Positions 12,190 through 23,799 of a DNA stretch of 64,000 nucleotides are shown here, in pieces. The notes beneath the pieces were generated by a model. That model was not told where the DNA came from and did not search any database. It saw only the letters and a list, made by a program, of their open reading frames with translations. Positions within the stretch are counted from its first letter, which is position 1, and each line of letters begins with the position of its first letter. The stretch spans positions 95,560,151-95,624,150 of the forward strand of contig NC_133120.1 in NCBI RefSeq assembly GCF_033568475.1, read 5' to 3'. The DNA is from Henckelia pumila. Taxonomy: Eukaryota > Streptophyta > Magnoliopsida > Lamiales > Gesneriaceae. A program made the position numbers and the translations under genes.

Positions 12190-13369
12190 TGAAGCACTTA
12201 GATCCAAAAGCCCGAAAGAATGAAATGTTAGGCTTTCTCTCCCTCCATAACTCGTATGGAGTTTTCTTGAGAATTGGCCTTATTGATACGCGATTGATGA
12301 TGTAACAGGCAGTGTTCATTGCTTCAGTCCAAAAATATTTTGGTAGAGAATGCTCACATAACATGGTCCTTGCAATCTCTACTAGTGTCCTATTTTTCCT
12401 CTCAACGACCCCGTTTTGTTGAGGAGTCCTAGGACAAGAAAAATTGTGACCGATGCCTTTTTCTATACAAAAGTTTGAAAAATTCTCATTTTGAAATTCA
12501 GTTCCGTGGTCACTACGGATCTGTTTTATTGAAAGATTTTTCTCATTCTCAACTCGTTTAGCAAAAGTTTTAAAATACTCAAAGGCATCATTTTTGTGAG
12601 CTAAAAACAATGTCCACGTGTAACGTGAAAAATCATCTACAATGACAAACGCATAAAGCTTTCCTCCTAAACTAGCGTTCCTCGAGGGACCACATAGATC
12701 TAGGTGGAGAAGTTCAAGGGGCATAGAAGTGGATACAAAATTTTTGCTTTTAAAAGATTCTCTTGTATGTTTGCCAAATTGACACGCATCACAAACAGAA
12801 TCAAGTTTCAAATCAAGTTTTGGCATACCAACGACTAAGTCAAGTTTTAAAAGTTTTTCGATGGTACTAGGACCAACATGACCCAATCGTCTATGCCAAA
12901 GAATGTTGTCATCAACATTCACGGATACAAGGCTTTTTATATTTGATAAAGATAAATTATTTAAAGAGACCTTGTAAACGTTCTCACTTCTATATCCTTT
13001 GAAATTTATGGATTTGTCACTAATAAATGATACAGTGCAGTGTTGGGAAGTGAATTTGACTTCATAACCTCTATCGCACAATTGACTTATGCTTAGTAGA
13101 TTATGCTTAAGTCCTTTCACTAGGAGTACATCATCAATTAGACAAGAATTAGATATACCTATTGAGCCGATGCCTTCAATTACTCCTTTGCTGTTGTCTC
13201 CAAAGGTAACAGTCCCCTTCTCCTTTGGTTTGATTGATTGAAGAAGATCCTTGTTCCCCGTCATATGTCTAGAACATCCATTGTCTAGATACCATATGCT
13301 AGGGAGAGCATTTTTCTTGTTTCCCTGAAAATAATTGATTTTGGTACCCTTTAGTTCTTTTGGGTCCAC
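12190..13369 (-). pseudogene. copia protease and integrase region, fossil
   Basis: The order on the minus strand is a protease-like WYLDNGCSRHMTG, the GAG-pre-integrase HHCC region (LWHRRLGHVG, CDACQFGKHTR), and the integrase core with DLCGP, RSDHGTEF and PQQNGVVERKNRT. The open frame runs on across the element boundary into viral polymerase sequence. That is chance, not a fusion gene. Confidence 0.85.
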
Positions 13370-13608
13370 AATGTTAGAAAAGAGAGATACAAAATAGACT
13401 TCTAAGAGTTCAGTCTCTCATAGCAACATCATCGCCACTTTCCAAGAGTGCTCCCAGTAGTAGGTAGGGCATATGGCCACTTTAAAAACCTATTTCCTTG
13501 GACAGAGCAACGTTCAACAGGGAGACCAGCCGCAAGTCAAGGCATTTTTAAGCCGGTCTATATTGAACTCCCTTAGATTGTGATTTCATAATGCCGACTA
13601 ATGAGTTG

Positions 13609-14376
13609 TTAAGTACTCTTAGGCCTCCATTTCATATAGCTCTTTTGAACATATTGATATTTCAATGATCTGCATTTATGTCTAACATGACCAGATTTGC
13701 AACAATAAGAACAAGTAGGGGGTGATCTCATTTTAGCTTTAGCTATTAGACTAGCAAAGTCTATAGAGTTTTTACCATAGCCTATTCCTCCCTTATCAAA
13801 GCTACATTTCTGCATGCTAAGTAGGTTGTTCAATTTATTGCTACTCACATTGAATTTATCGAAAGATTTTTCTAAGTGATCTAAGTCATCCTTAAGTCTA
13901 AGGTTATCATGCTCCTTAGTTTCTAATTCCTTTTTAAGATTTCTATTCTCTTTTCTAAGAACCTTAACCATATCAAACATATCTTTATAAACATGTAAGA
14001 GTTCATCGTAAGTAGGTACCTCGTCATCGTCGTCAGAGACGATGTCATCACTTTTAGCCATTAAGCAGAGGTTTGCTTCCTCGTCGTCGTCGTCGCTATC
14101 ACTCCAGGTAGCTAGTAGGGTTTTCTTCTTTCCTTTGTCCACTTTCTTCTTGAGTGGGAATTCATTGGCGTAGTGACCTTGTTGTTGACAGTTGTAGCAG
14201 GTCACTTCTTTCTCAGGTTTCTTGTCCTTTTTGAATTTGTTTCCTCGCATGAATTTCTTGAATTTTCTTGCGAAGAGAGCCATGTCATCATCGTCATCTT
14301 CTTCGACTTGTGTAGTCAAGGCTATCCCTTTGTGCTTGCCTGTGTGCACGATTTCAATCATGTCCAAAGGAATCAC
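13609..14376 (-). pseudogene. copia gag C-terminal region with CCHC knuckle, fossil
   Basis: This stretch contains an Asp run, a CCHC knuckle (CYNCQQQGHYANEFP-like), a second acidic run, a coiled coil and a second Cys/His cluster (CSYCCKSGHVRHKC). The long gag with coiled coil after the knuckle is usual in Sirevirus-type copia elements. Confidence 0.75.
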
Positions 14377-14378
14377 AT

Positions 14379-14927
14379 TTGTTCGCCTTAAAACGCATTT
14401 TTAAATATCTTTCAAATACTCCAAATCTCGGCTTGTGGTATTCGAAAAATTCTTTCTTTGATTTAAAAGCTTACTGTGATGCCGACTTTGGTGGATATAA
14501 GGTGGACCGAAAAAGCACTAGTGGAACCTGTTTCTTTTTAGGAAACTGTTTGGTTTCTTGGTTTTCCAAAAAGCAAAACTGTGTTGCGTTATCAACGACC
14601 GAAGCCGAATATATGGCTGTCGGTAGTTGTTGTGCGCAAATTCTTTGGATGAAGCATCAATTGCTCGATTATGGCGTCTCTTTTTCAAAAATCCCTATTT
14701 TCTGTGACAACACTAGCGCCATATGTCTTACAAAGAATCCGATTCAACATTCGCGCACCAAACATATTGACATTCGTCATCATTTTATTCGTGACCACAT
14801 CGAACGAAATGAAGTTGAACTTCAATATGTTGACACGACAAATCAAATTGCTGATATTTTTACAAAACCACTAGATGAAAATACTTTTATTCGTTTGCGT
14901 GGTGAACTTGGAATGATTGAATTGTAA
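14379..14927 (+). pseudogene. copia RNase H segment, fossil
   Basis: This 182-residue stretch carries the copia RNase H hallmarks: YCDADFGG, KSTSGTCFFLG, ALSTTEAEYMA, KHIDIRHHFIRD and DIFTKPL. It is followed by a 395-bp stretch with repeated purine tracts and then the plus-strand LTR. It lies in the opposite orientation to the integrase part of the same element. Confidence 0.85.
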
Positions 14928-15322
14928 TCATTTGAAGACATAAATAAATTTAATGTCATATTAAGGGGGAGCTTAATATAAAATTCGAGCAAATTTAATG
15001 TTGGATAATACAAATTAATTGTATTTATTCAATATTAAACACTCATATTTTGTTAATTATGTGAATTTATGTGTTGTATTTAGAAATCATATTTTCTATT
15101 TTTTTCATTTAATTTTCCAGCCTTTTTGATTATCACAAAAAGGGGAAGAATATAAATGGTTAACTAAGGGGGAGAATAATATGCTATAAAAAAAGGGGGA
15201 GTTTTATTTATGCATAGTTTTATTCTTGCAATTATATTGTGCAAATTTAAATTGTTTATTTAATATTGTACTTTTATTTCCCCTATTTAACCAAGTTTTG
15301 TGATCATCAAAAAGGGGGAGAT

Positions 15323-16928
15323 TGTTACGCCTTAAACGCATACAAATCTCGTGTTATGAGATTAATGTTTTTAATGCATTAACAAATCTCATATTATTAT
15401 GTTTTGATCATTACAAAACTCGGTTAATTGTTACTAACCATTTAAAGTGAGACTTTGCAGATTAGATCATATTAACAATCAAATTCTTGGAAGTTACTTT
15501 GAAGTTGTAAAAGAAATGGACAAGGACAAGCCAATATTATAAAGCAGAAACTTGAAAAATTCACCGGGCACTTTCCAGTCATCCAAATCAGATCTCCAAC
15601 AGTGAAAATCAAGATCAGGATGTTCTCAAGCTTCTCTCCAAATTTCATAGCAATCCAACGGCTGGATATGGAGATATGATTTTTTTTAACAAAGCTGCAC
15701 AGTACTTACTTCTGCAAGGAATGAACTATGAAGACTCAACTTCAGAAAATACCTGGGAATGCTTCGGTTATTAAAATCCGATCTCCACCGATCACATGGA
15801 TTTCCATGATGTTTTAAAGTCTATATACAAATTTCAAATCAATCCAACGGCTGGATATGGAGTTATGATTTTTGCAAATATGTTGAACAGTAGCTATTTC
15901 TGCAAGGAGCTAACTGCTGAAGTATCGGATTCAGAAGACTACTGGAATCTATGGAGGCATCCAAATCCAATCTCCACAAATCACTATCAATATCAGGATG
16001 TTACAAAGATTGTGTGTTAATTTCAGGCCAATCCAACGGATGGATTGTGAGATTCGAATTTTTGAAAAGTAATGCTCAGAACAAAAGCGAGAACGTGATT
16101 TTGCGACTTCCGAGATTTACTGGACGTGTTTGATTCTTTCAAATTCAATCTACACCGTTCATATTGAAGATTGAGATGTTTTCAAGCGACTGTCCAAATT
16201 TGAGCTCAATCCAACGGTTAGATTGAGAGATATGATTTTTCCACAAAATATGCTTAGTGCTGGAAAAAGAAGGCAGCGGCGCCTACACTTTGTCTCTACT
16301 CCTTGGCTTCCCAATAAACGCTCCAAGCACACAAATTCAAATTCAAATCTTTGCCAACTATAAATAGAGGCTTGCCAAGACCATTTAGAGACATCCCAAC
16401 TCATTTCTTCTCTCATTTGCAAGTAATATTCTCTCTACCAAAGTGCTCAATCAATATTTGAGAGTTATTTGTGAAAATAGTTTGTGAGTTGGTTGTGCTA
16501 TTGTTGTACACACTTAGTGTGAAGCCAAGTGTATTGTGAGATTGTTGTAAACACTTGAGTGTGAAGCCAAGTGTTTTTGTTGAGGCTATCCTTGGAGCCA
16601 TTAAGGCCAAGTGTTCAAGTTGTATCGGCGCGGTGATCGTGTTGAGTTTTAAAGGCTATCCTTGGAGCCATCAAGGCCAAGTGTTCGAGTGCTAGTGGAT
16701 CCTTGGTTAATCGTACTTAACCAAGAAGGGGAGACGTAGACGATTTATCGTCGAACTTCCATAAACAATTCCTATCTCTCTTTTACTGCTTTATTTACTT
16801 TACGCATTTATTTACCGCTTTATATTTGATTGCTTTACTAGTCTTCCGCTTGCGTTTAGTATAATCGCTTTAAATTGCTAAAGTTGCCAAAGAACCTAAT
16901 CCCCCCCCCCCCCCATTAGGTTCTAACA
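15323..16928 (+). repeat. copia LTR, plus orientation
   Basis: A 1606-bp LTR starts TGTTACGCC and ends TTCTAACA. A purine tract AAAAAGGGGGAGA sits directly before it, and the primer site TGGTATCAAAGC (16931-16942) directly after it. So this one LTR has 3'-end internal sequence on its left and 5'-end internal sequence on its right. A C14 homopolymer lies at 16901-16914. Confidence 0.9.
15640..16240 (+). repeat. degenerate repeats inside the copia LTR
   Basis: The phrase AATCCAACGG(C/A)TGGAT followed by a GAGATATGATTTTT-like stretch recurs about every 180-190 bases (near 15655, 15840, 16030 and 16210). Related intervening sequence includes TCTGCAAGGA and TCAGGATGTT. The same series is present in the minus-strand LTR. 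It looks like an old tandem duplication within the LTR. Confidence 0.65.
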
Positions 16929-16971
16929 AGTGGTATCAAAGCCATTTGAAAATACTTTTCAAAACCTTTTT

Positions 16972-17727
16972 ATGGCAAACCTAGCAAGTGATTATGCTCA
17001 AGGGCAATCTACTAATCGTCCTCCTCTTTTCAATGGCATAAACTACGGGTATTGGAAAAATCGTATGTCCCTATATATCCAATCCGTAGACTATGACCTA
17101 TGGAAAGTGACGGTGAAAGGTCCCTATACACCTATGAAAATAGTTGATGGGGTTGAAATTCCTAAGGGAATGGATGACTTTTCAAAAGAGGACATGAAAT
17201 TAATTTCGCAAAATGCTAAAGCTATGAATATCTTGCATTGTTCCTTAGATATAAACGAGTACAACCGGATATCGATGTGCTCATCTGCTAAAGAGATATG
17301 GGACAAGCTAGAGATATGTCACGAAGGCACCAACCAAGTGAAAGAAACAAAGATCGACTTACTCCAACTCAAATACGAAACATTTGAGATGGAATCCAAC
17401 GAAGATGTTGACACCATGTTCCGAAGGCTTACTCAAATCATCAATGAGTTAGCACAATTGGGAGAACAATATCCTACCAAGCAAGTTTGGAGGAGAGCTC
17501 TTCGTGCCCTACCAAAAGAATGGGATGCAAAGAGAACCGCCATCATCAAATCCAACAAAGGGGACACTGCCGCCTATGATCTTGATCAACTACATGGGAC
17601 CCTAAAAACCCATGAGTTAGAAGTGTCCACAAGAAAAGAATCAAAGAAAGAAGATGTCAAGCACAAAGGGATAGCCTTGACTACACAAGTCGAAGAAGAT
17701 GACGATGATGACATGGCTCTCTTTGCA
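16972..17727 (+). pseudogene. copia gag N-terminal region, plus-strand copy, fossil
   Basis: This is a UBN2-type gag beginning just after the primer site (MANLASDYAQ), with YWKNRMSLYIQ and the family's long helical core, ending in an Asp-rich stretch. It faces a second copy on the opposite strand. Confidence 0.8.
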
Positions 17728-18290
17728 TCCCATTCTTTTGGTAGGGCACGAAGAGCTCTCCTCCAAACTTGCTTGGTAGGATATTGTTCTCCCAATTGTG
17801 CTAACTCATTGATGATTTGAGTAAGCCTTCGGAACATGGTGTCAACATCTTCGTTGGATTCCATCTCAAATGTTTCGTATTTGAGTTGGAGTAAGTCGAT
17901 CTTTGTTTCTTTCACTTGGTTGGTGCCTTCGTGACATATCTCTAGCTTGTCCCATATCTCTTTAGCAGATGAGCACATCGATATCCGGTTGTACTCGTTC
18001 ATATCTAAGAAACAATGCAAGATATTCATAGCTTTAGCATTTTGCGAAATTAATTTCATGTCCTCTTTTGAAAAGTCATCCATTCCCTTAGGAATTTCAA
18101 CCCCATCAACTATTTTCATAGGTGTATAGGGACCTTTCACCGTCACTTTCCATAGGTCATAGTCTACGGATTGGATATATAGGGACATACGATTTTTTCA
18201 ATACCCGTAGTTTATGCCATTGAAAAGAGGAGGACGATTAGTAGATTGCCCTTGAGCATAATCACTTGCTAGATTTGCCATAAAAAGGTT
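17718..18290 (-). pseudogene. copia gag N-terminal region, minus-strand copy, fossil
   Basis: This is the second copy of the same gag N-terminal region, next to the minus-strand LTR. It is nearly identical to the plus-strand copy, with which it forms the inner part of the large inverted repeat. Confidence 0.8.
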
Positions 18291-18324
18291 TTGAAAAGTA
18301 TTTTCAAATGGCTTTGATACCACT

Positions 18325-19926
18325 TGTTAGAACCTAATGGGGGGGGGGATTAGGTTCTTTGGCAACTTTAGCAATTTAAAGCGATTATACTAAACGCAAG
18401 CGGAAGACTAGTAAAGCAATCAAATATAAAGCGGTAAATAAATGCGTAAAGTAAATAAAGCAGTAAAAGAGAGATATGAATTGTTTATGGAAGTTCGACG
18501 ATAAATTGTCTACGTCTCCCCTTCTTGGTTAAGTACGATTAACCAAGGATCCACTAGCACTCGAACACTTGGCCTTGATGGCTCCAAGGATAGCCTTTAC
18601 AACTCAACACGATCACCGCGCCGATACAACTCGAACACTTGGCCTTAATGGCTCCAAGGATAGCCTCAACAAAAACACTTGGCTTCACACTCAAGTGTTT
18701 ACAACAATCTCACAATACACTTGGCTTCACACTAAGTGTTTACAACAATAGCACAACCAACTCACAAACTATTTTCACAAATAACTCTCAAATATTGATT
18801 GAGCACTTTGGTAGAGAGAATATTGCTTGCAAATGAGAGAAGAAATGAGTTGGGATGTCTCTAAATGGTCTTGGCAAGCCTCTATTTATAGTTGGCAAAG
18901 ATTTGAATTTGAATTTGTGTGCTTGGAGCGTTTATTGGGAAGCCAAGGAGTAGAGACAAAGTGTAGGCGCCGCTGCCTTCTTTTTCCAGCACTGAGCAGA
19001 TTTTGTGGAAAAATCATATCTCTCAATCTAACCGTTGGATTGAGCTCAAATTTGGACAGTCGCTTGAAAACATCTCAATCTTCAATATGAACGGTGTAGA
19101 TTGAATTTGAAAGAATCAAACACGTCCAGTAAATCTCGGAAGTCGCAACATCACGTTCTCGCTTTTGTTCTGAGCATTACTTTTCAAAAATTCGAATCTC
19201 ACAATCCATCCGTTGGATTGGCCTGAAATTAACACACAATCTTTGTAACATCCTGATATTGATAGTGATTGGTGGAGATTGGATTTGGATGCCTCCATCG
19301 ATTCCAGTAGTCTTCTGAATCCGATACTTCAGCAGTTAGCTCCTTGCAGAAATAGCTACTGTTCAACATATTTGAAAAAATCATAACTCCATATCCAGCC
19401 GTTGGATTGATTTGAAATTTGGATACAGACTTTATAACATCATGGAAATCCATGTGATCGGTAGAGATCGGATTTTAATAACCGAAGCATTCCCAGGTAT
19501 TTTCTGAAGTTGAGTCTTCATAGTTCATTCCTTGCAGAAGTAAGTACTGTGCAGCTTTGTTAAAAAAAATCATATCTCCATATCCAGCCGTTGGATTGCT
19601 ATGAAATTTGTAGAGAAGCTTGAGAACATCCTGATCTTGATTTTCACTGTTGGAGATCTGATTTGGATGACTGGAAAGTGCCCGGTGAATTTTGCAAGTT
19701 TCTGCTTTATAATATTGGCTTGTCCTTGTCCATTTCTTTTACAACTTCAAAGTAACTTCCAAGAATTTGATTGTTAATATGATCTAATCTGCAAAGTCTC
19801 ACTTTAAATGGTTAGTAACAATTAACCGAGTTTTTTAATCATCAAAACATAATAATATGAGATTTGTTAATGCATTAAAAACATTAATCTCATAACACGA
19901 GATTTGTATGCGTTTAAGGCGTAACA
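18325..19926 (-). repeat. copia LTR, minus orientation
   Basis: A 1602-bp LTR begins TGTTACGCC at 19926 and ends TTCTAACA at 18325. It is followed by the primer site TGGTATCAAAGC (18311-18322). A TATA-like TATAAATAG lies near 18886-18894. It matches the plus-strand copy at 15323-16928 almost throughout, with a different length of the C/G homopolymer near its end. Confidence 0.9.
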
Positions 19927-19958
19927 AATCCCATAGGCATAACTTCCCAAATATAGTG

Positions 19959-21056
19959 TCATTGTGGAGTAGAGAAGGTTGTGAATTTCTTACTGCCTTC
20001 TTCCATTCTTATCTGGTAGAATCCAGACTTACAATCAAATTTTGAGAACACTCTAGCATTTCGTATACAGCTAATTAGATGCTCTCTACTGGGTATGAAG
20101 TACCCATCAAACTCCATGATTTTATTAATACCTTGGTAATTAATAACTAACCTGGGTTTTCCTCTTTTTATTTTACCATGATTTCTGACCAAAAATCCTG
20201 GGCTGCTATATGGTGAAACTCCTTCTTTGATTAGACCAAGGTCCAAATGTTCCTTGATAATCATTCTCATATCCCTTTGATCTGTTATGTTCATCGGGAT
20301 AGACTTATATTTGACGAATTCATACTCTTTGCCTTCTTTTAGAGTAAGACTGGCTTTGAGTTGATTTCTATCCCACCATGCCAAAGAGTGCTCATTGTAA
20401 CTTTCTTTGAGCCTCTTTTTGACATCTTCAAGGGATACCTTATTTTCTAACTCTATATCTCTGTGATGTAGAGTTACCTTGAGAAACTCCATATCCTCTG
20501 TTTGGAGTTCTTGTTCTGTTGTTATTTTCAACATGGTTTCTCCAAACCTCCTTGGATCTTTCATTTTTGGGTGAAAAAGCTGTCCTTTATCACCACGCTG
20601 GCTGCGAAATATTATCGGCAATTGTCGATAAAAAACAACTTTGAGTCTTTGAACGATAATTTTATGATCACAAATTGTAGTGAACATAAGTCTTCTTGAC
20701 TCATTGTCTTGTGTGTACTTCTTAAACATTTGTAAGAAGTTATTTCCTAACAGGATATCAGCTCCTGTATCATGGAAATAGATTGGTGGTGTCTTTACCT
20801 TGTACCAAGGTGTCTGCCCTGCTCCTCCCATAAGGATCTCTACTTCTTTTATTCCTTTGAAAAGAATTAAAATTCTTCGAGAGAAATCTCGTCCAGCAAT
20901 TTTTGGCAAATCTTCTTCACATTCTTCAGGGAAGACTCCTCTTTTTGCTGTACAAATTTTTGCTCCCGAATCGATATAAGCTGCAAAGTATTTAGCCTTA
21001 TATTGTTCATACAACATCCCTATCGGAATGTATATGGAGAAAGGACTTGTTGTCAT
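19959..21056 (-). pseudogene. caulimovirid protease and reverse transcriptase, N-terminal part, fossil
   Basis: The frame begins with an aspartic protease of retropepsin type (AAYIDSGAKICTA), followed by a linker and the fingers and palm of the reverse transcriptase (YSSPGFLV, KPRLVINYQGINK, FSKFDCKSGFYQI). These match caulimovirid rather than copia or gypsy polymerases. The rest of the polymerase lies on the other side of the copia element, at 11282-12176. Confidence 0.85.
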
Positions 21057-21942
21057 TTTTTAAAGGGATTACTAAATGGCCCTGCCATTTTTAACAAGCT
21101 GTGTTGTAACTCAGTAATCCGTTTAAGACTATTCACCTTTAGTCTTCCTAAGGCTTCAGAAGGTAGAGTATGGTTACTCCTTTCTACCTCTTCAATGCGA
21201 TCTAGTAAATCATGTTCATGACTTACTAATTTCAACAGTTGCTTCTTCCTCTGTTTGTAAACAGAGTTTTCGTATCTGATTAAGGGATTGTCCCTTACCC
21301 AATTCTCTTGGTTTTCCATTCCGTAGAATTCTTATTGAATCCTCGAAGTCTTTTCTTTTGCCATGAACTCTATTCCCTTTTCAAGGCGTTTCCATGGTTT
21401 ATGATCCTCCAGAAACTCTAGGCCAAGAATGAGCTGATCCACTTCTTTTCCTGGAATTCCACATATTTGAACTTCCAATTCTCCAATATTTATCAATCCT
21501 TGGTAAGTTCCTTTTTCATGTTGTTCCAAATATTAAATCGAGTTACAAGGGAACTGGTTCCGATGACTTGTAATATCGAATACTATTATAGAAAACTCTT
21601 TTTCACTTCTTTCCATCCTTCTGGAGATCTAAGTTTTCCTATTATAGAAAACTCTTTTTCTTCTGGTGGAATTTCTTGAATAGGAGATTTGTGTCTAAGC
21701 CCTAGGTTGCCTAAGACTCTTTCTACTTGTCCTGCCGAAAATCCCTGGTATTTTTGTAACGTTGGATTTTCTCTCATAATCCTTTGGACCATATTATGAG
21801 ATATCGTGGTTTGGCTAAAGAATCCAGCCAAACTTTCATGTGTTTCATGCCGAAACACTTCTTCTTTATTCTGATTCTGATTCTGATCCATCCTCAGAAT
21901 CTTCTTGAATAAACAATATCTCTTCTTCGTATATGCTTTCAT
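21053..21942 (-). pseudogene. caulimovirid region between coat protein and polymerase, fossil
   Basis: Short open frames on the minus strand occupy the place where a movement protein or a second non-structural protein would lie. The stretch nearest the polymerase is helical and charged. I could not see a decisive 30K movement-protein motif, so the identity is given by position only. The coding sequence is broken here. Confidence 0.45.
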
Positions 21943-21957
21943 CTGAGGGGATATCCT

Positions 21958-23241
21958 CTATACTTGGACTAGATCTTGAAAGAAGACCGCATCATCTATA
22001 TCTGGTGTTGCTTCAAAGAGTTTAACTCCTTTTTTCTCATTTTCTGGACAATTTGTAGATATATGTCCTCTTGCTCCACATGTCCAGCAGTTGCAATCCT
22101 TGAAATTTTCACTTGCTCTTGTATGAGTTCTTCTGAAAGTTCTTCTTGATGGTGTTCTTCTTGTTACTGGGGATGTTCTTGTAGGTCCACTTCTTTTTCC
22201 TAACCTATAAGATCTGGCCTTTTGTTTGGACCAAATTGTTCTTGGTTTCCAAGAACTTCTCATTCTTTTATTGTTGGGATTACTTCTGAATTTCTTCCTT
22301 TTAAATCCCTGTGATCTGTTTCCAATGATCGTTGAAAGATCATTATCTTTACAACATAAAGGTGTACGTTTATTTATACCCCTTATTTTCTTGTAGTTCT
22401 TCTGTAATGCTGCCATATGGCACCATTCTGCCAATTTTCCTTTCAAAAAGGACGCGCGTCTTGCCAAAGTATCAAGATGACCTGGAACGTATTCTTTAAT
22501 CAACATTTCTCTCCAGGGACTTGGCATTTTTGCGAAAAATAGCTGAATAGCTACATTTTCCTCGACTCCTGAATTCCATCTGTATTTAGTGAATAACATA
22601 ATGTATTCATCAACTAAACAGATATCATGTAACTCGAGGCTATACAGAGCTTGAGTATATCTTCTCTTTTTCTCTGTATCTTGATTGTTGAAATAGTCCA
22701 CCCCTATGAATTGTGCTTTAAATAGGGTGGCCATTCTTTCTCCAATTTCGCTGAGGGATTCTCCTGCTAAGATTGATTCCTTCGTATCTAGCATAGTCAT
22801 CTCCCAAGCAATCTTGACAGATCCCATTAGACTCATTTCTAGAAGTTTAATGAATCCTTCTTTATTGAGATCTAATGTCCCTGCTGCAATTCTCATAGCT
22901 GACGTCCAATCATCTATAAGATCTTCTCTGTTTTTGAAGTCCAAAACATCAAGGTTTAACAAAACCCCGTAAGGATGTATTGGATCTAAAATAGTTTTTC
23001 CGTAAGGAGTTTGATGGAGTGGGATTTTACTCCTTCTTGATCTGGTTCCTGCTGGATGTGAATTTTCTCCAACCTGAAACTCACTATGTGGTTCTTCTGT
23101 TTTAACCACATATATTGGGGGATTCCCTATGGGTTGTTCACCCTCAGAGGAGTTCATTTTTAGATCTACTACTTTGAGATTCGCAAAAGAATCCGCGAGA
23201 TCTTGTAGATCCTCGAGATTTAATCTCTCTAAAGTAGTCAT
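21958..23241 (-). pseudogene. caulimovirid coat protein with CCHC zinc knuckle, fossil
   Basis: This is a 427-residue frame. The central region is the caulimovirid capsid fold region. It is followed by a strongly basic Arg/Lys/Ser/Thr stretch and then a CCHC knuckle (CWTCGARGHISTNC) near residue 400, and it ends in an acidic tail. This layout is standard for the family's coat protein: core, nucleic-acid-binding basic domain, zinc finger, acidic end. It is part of the fossil genome described above. Confidence 0.8.
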
Positions 23242-23612
23242 CAGATAGTGTTTTTCTCTGATACTGCTTTTATAAGATTAATCATCCTTTCATCATCAGT
23301 TAAAGGTTTTTGAACCATTTTGGTTTTACCTTTCTGATGTAACAACGATTCGGTACCAAACGAGAGTGGTAACCTTCCTCCTGTATTTCCTTTTCTAGAA
23401 CCTGAAGTTTGTTCTAGATTTGTGATTTTAGTTTGAAGATCCTTTAGGGTTACAAGAATTTCTTCTTGTTTCTTAAGGATTCCTTCAATCTGCCGAGGTA
23501 TTTCATACAGCTGATTGCTGTAATATTGTATCGTCTTTTGAATTTTTCTAAGATCTTCGGAGAGTTTAGAGGAATCTGGTGTAATTTCTAAAAATTGAGA
23601 GTTAGAAATCAT
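23241..23612 (-). pseudogene. caulimovirid coiled-coil protein (virion-associated type), fossil
   Basis: This 123-residue frame is rich in Leu, Ile, Lys and Gln with heptad-like spacing in its first 70 residues, followed by a basic Ser/Gly-rich tail. Size, coiled coil and position just before the coat protein match the small virion-associated or ORF2-like protein of caulimovirids. It meets the next frame in a TGATG stop/start overlap, the tight packing usual in these polycistronic genomes. Assignment is by position and character, not by a diagnostic motif. Confidence 0.55.
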
Positions 23613-23786
23613 CTTTCTGTCTTAAGTAATCTATTGTGAACAAATTAACTTGTTTATAGGATTTTATATATATAAAATCCTCTTGATTCAAACCTTCGTT
23701 TGAAGTCATCTTTTATAAAAAATCTTCTTCTCAACAAAGAAAAGTATGAGTTAACGAATAATATTAAGTCTGAATATTTAACCTAA

Positions 23787-23799
23787 GGCTCTGATACCA
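23787..23799 (-). other. caulimovirid primer-binding site
   Basis: The minus strand reads TGGTATCAGAGCC, complementary to the 3' end of initiator Met-tRNA and used by caulimovirids to prime minus-strand DNA. By convention this is position 1 of the circular viral genome. It lies at the right end of the recognisable viral sequence. Confidence 0.75.

Larger units (their letters stand above)
12177..19931 (-). mobile_element. Ty1/copia, Sirevirus-like, nested in the caulimovirid; rearranged fossil
   Basis: The element occupies 12182-19926 and is bounded by the 5-bp target duplication AATCC (12177-12181 and 19927-19931). It lies inside the viral polymerase region. Its parts are two 1.6-kb LTRs in opposite orientation, Met-tRNA primer sites, two gag N-terminal stretches facing each other, a gag C-terminal stretch with CCHC knuckle, protease, integrase and an RNase H segment in the opposite orientation. 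Several AAGGGGGAG-like purine tracts lie before the plus-strand LTR, a habit of Sireviruses. It is broken and internally rearranged. The LTRs differ at only a few percent of sites at most, so the insertion is young. Confidence 0.85.

Noticed and set aside
11867-13369. A single 500-residue frame that looks like an integrase fused to a reverse transcriptase.
   Set aside because: It crosses the boundary between the copia element and the caulimovirid. The target duplication at 12177-12181 lies inside it, so it is a chance read-through and not a gene.
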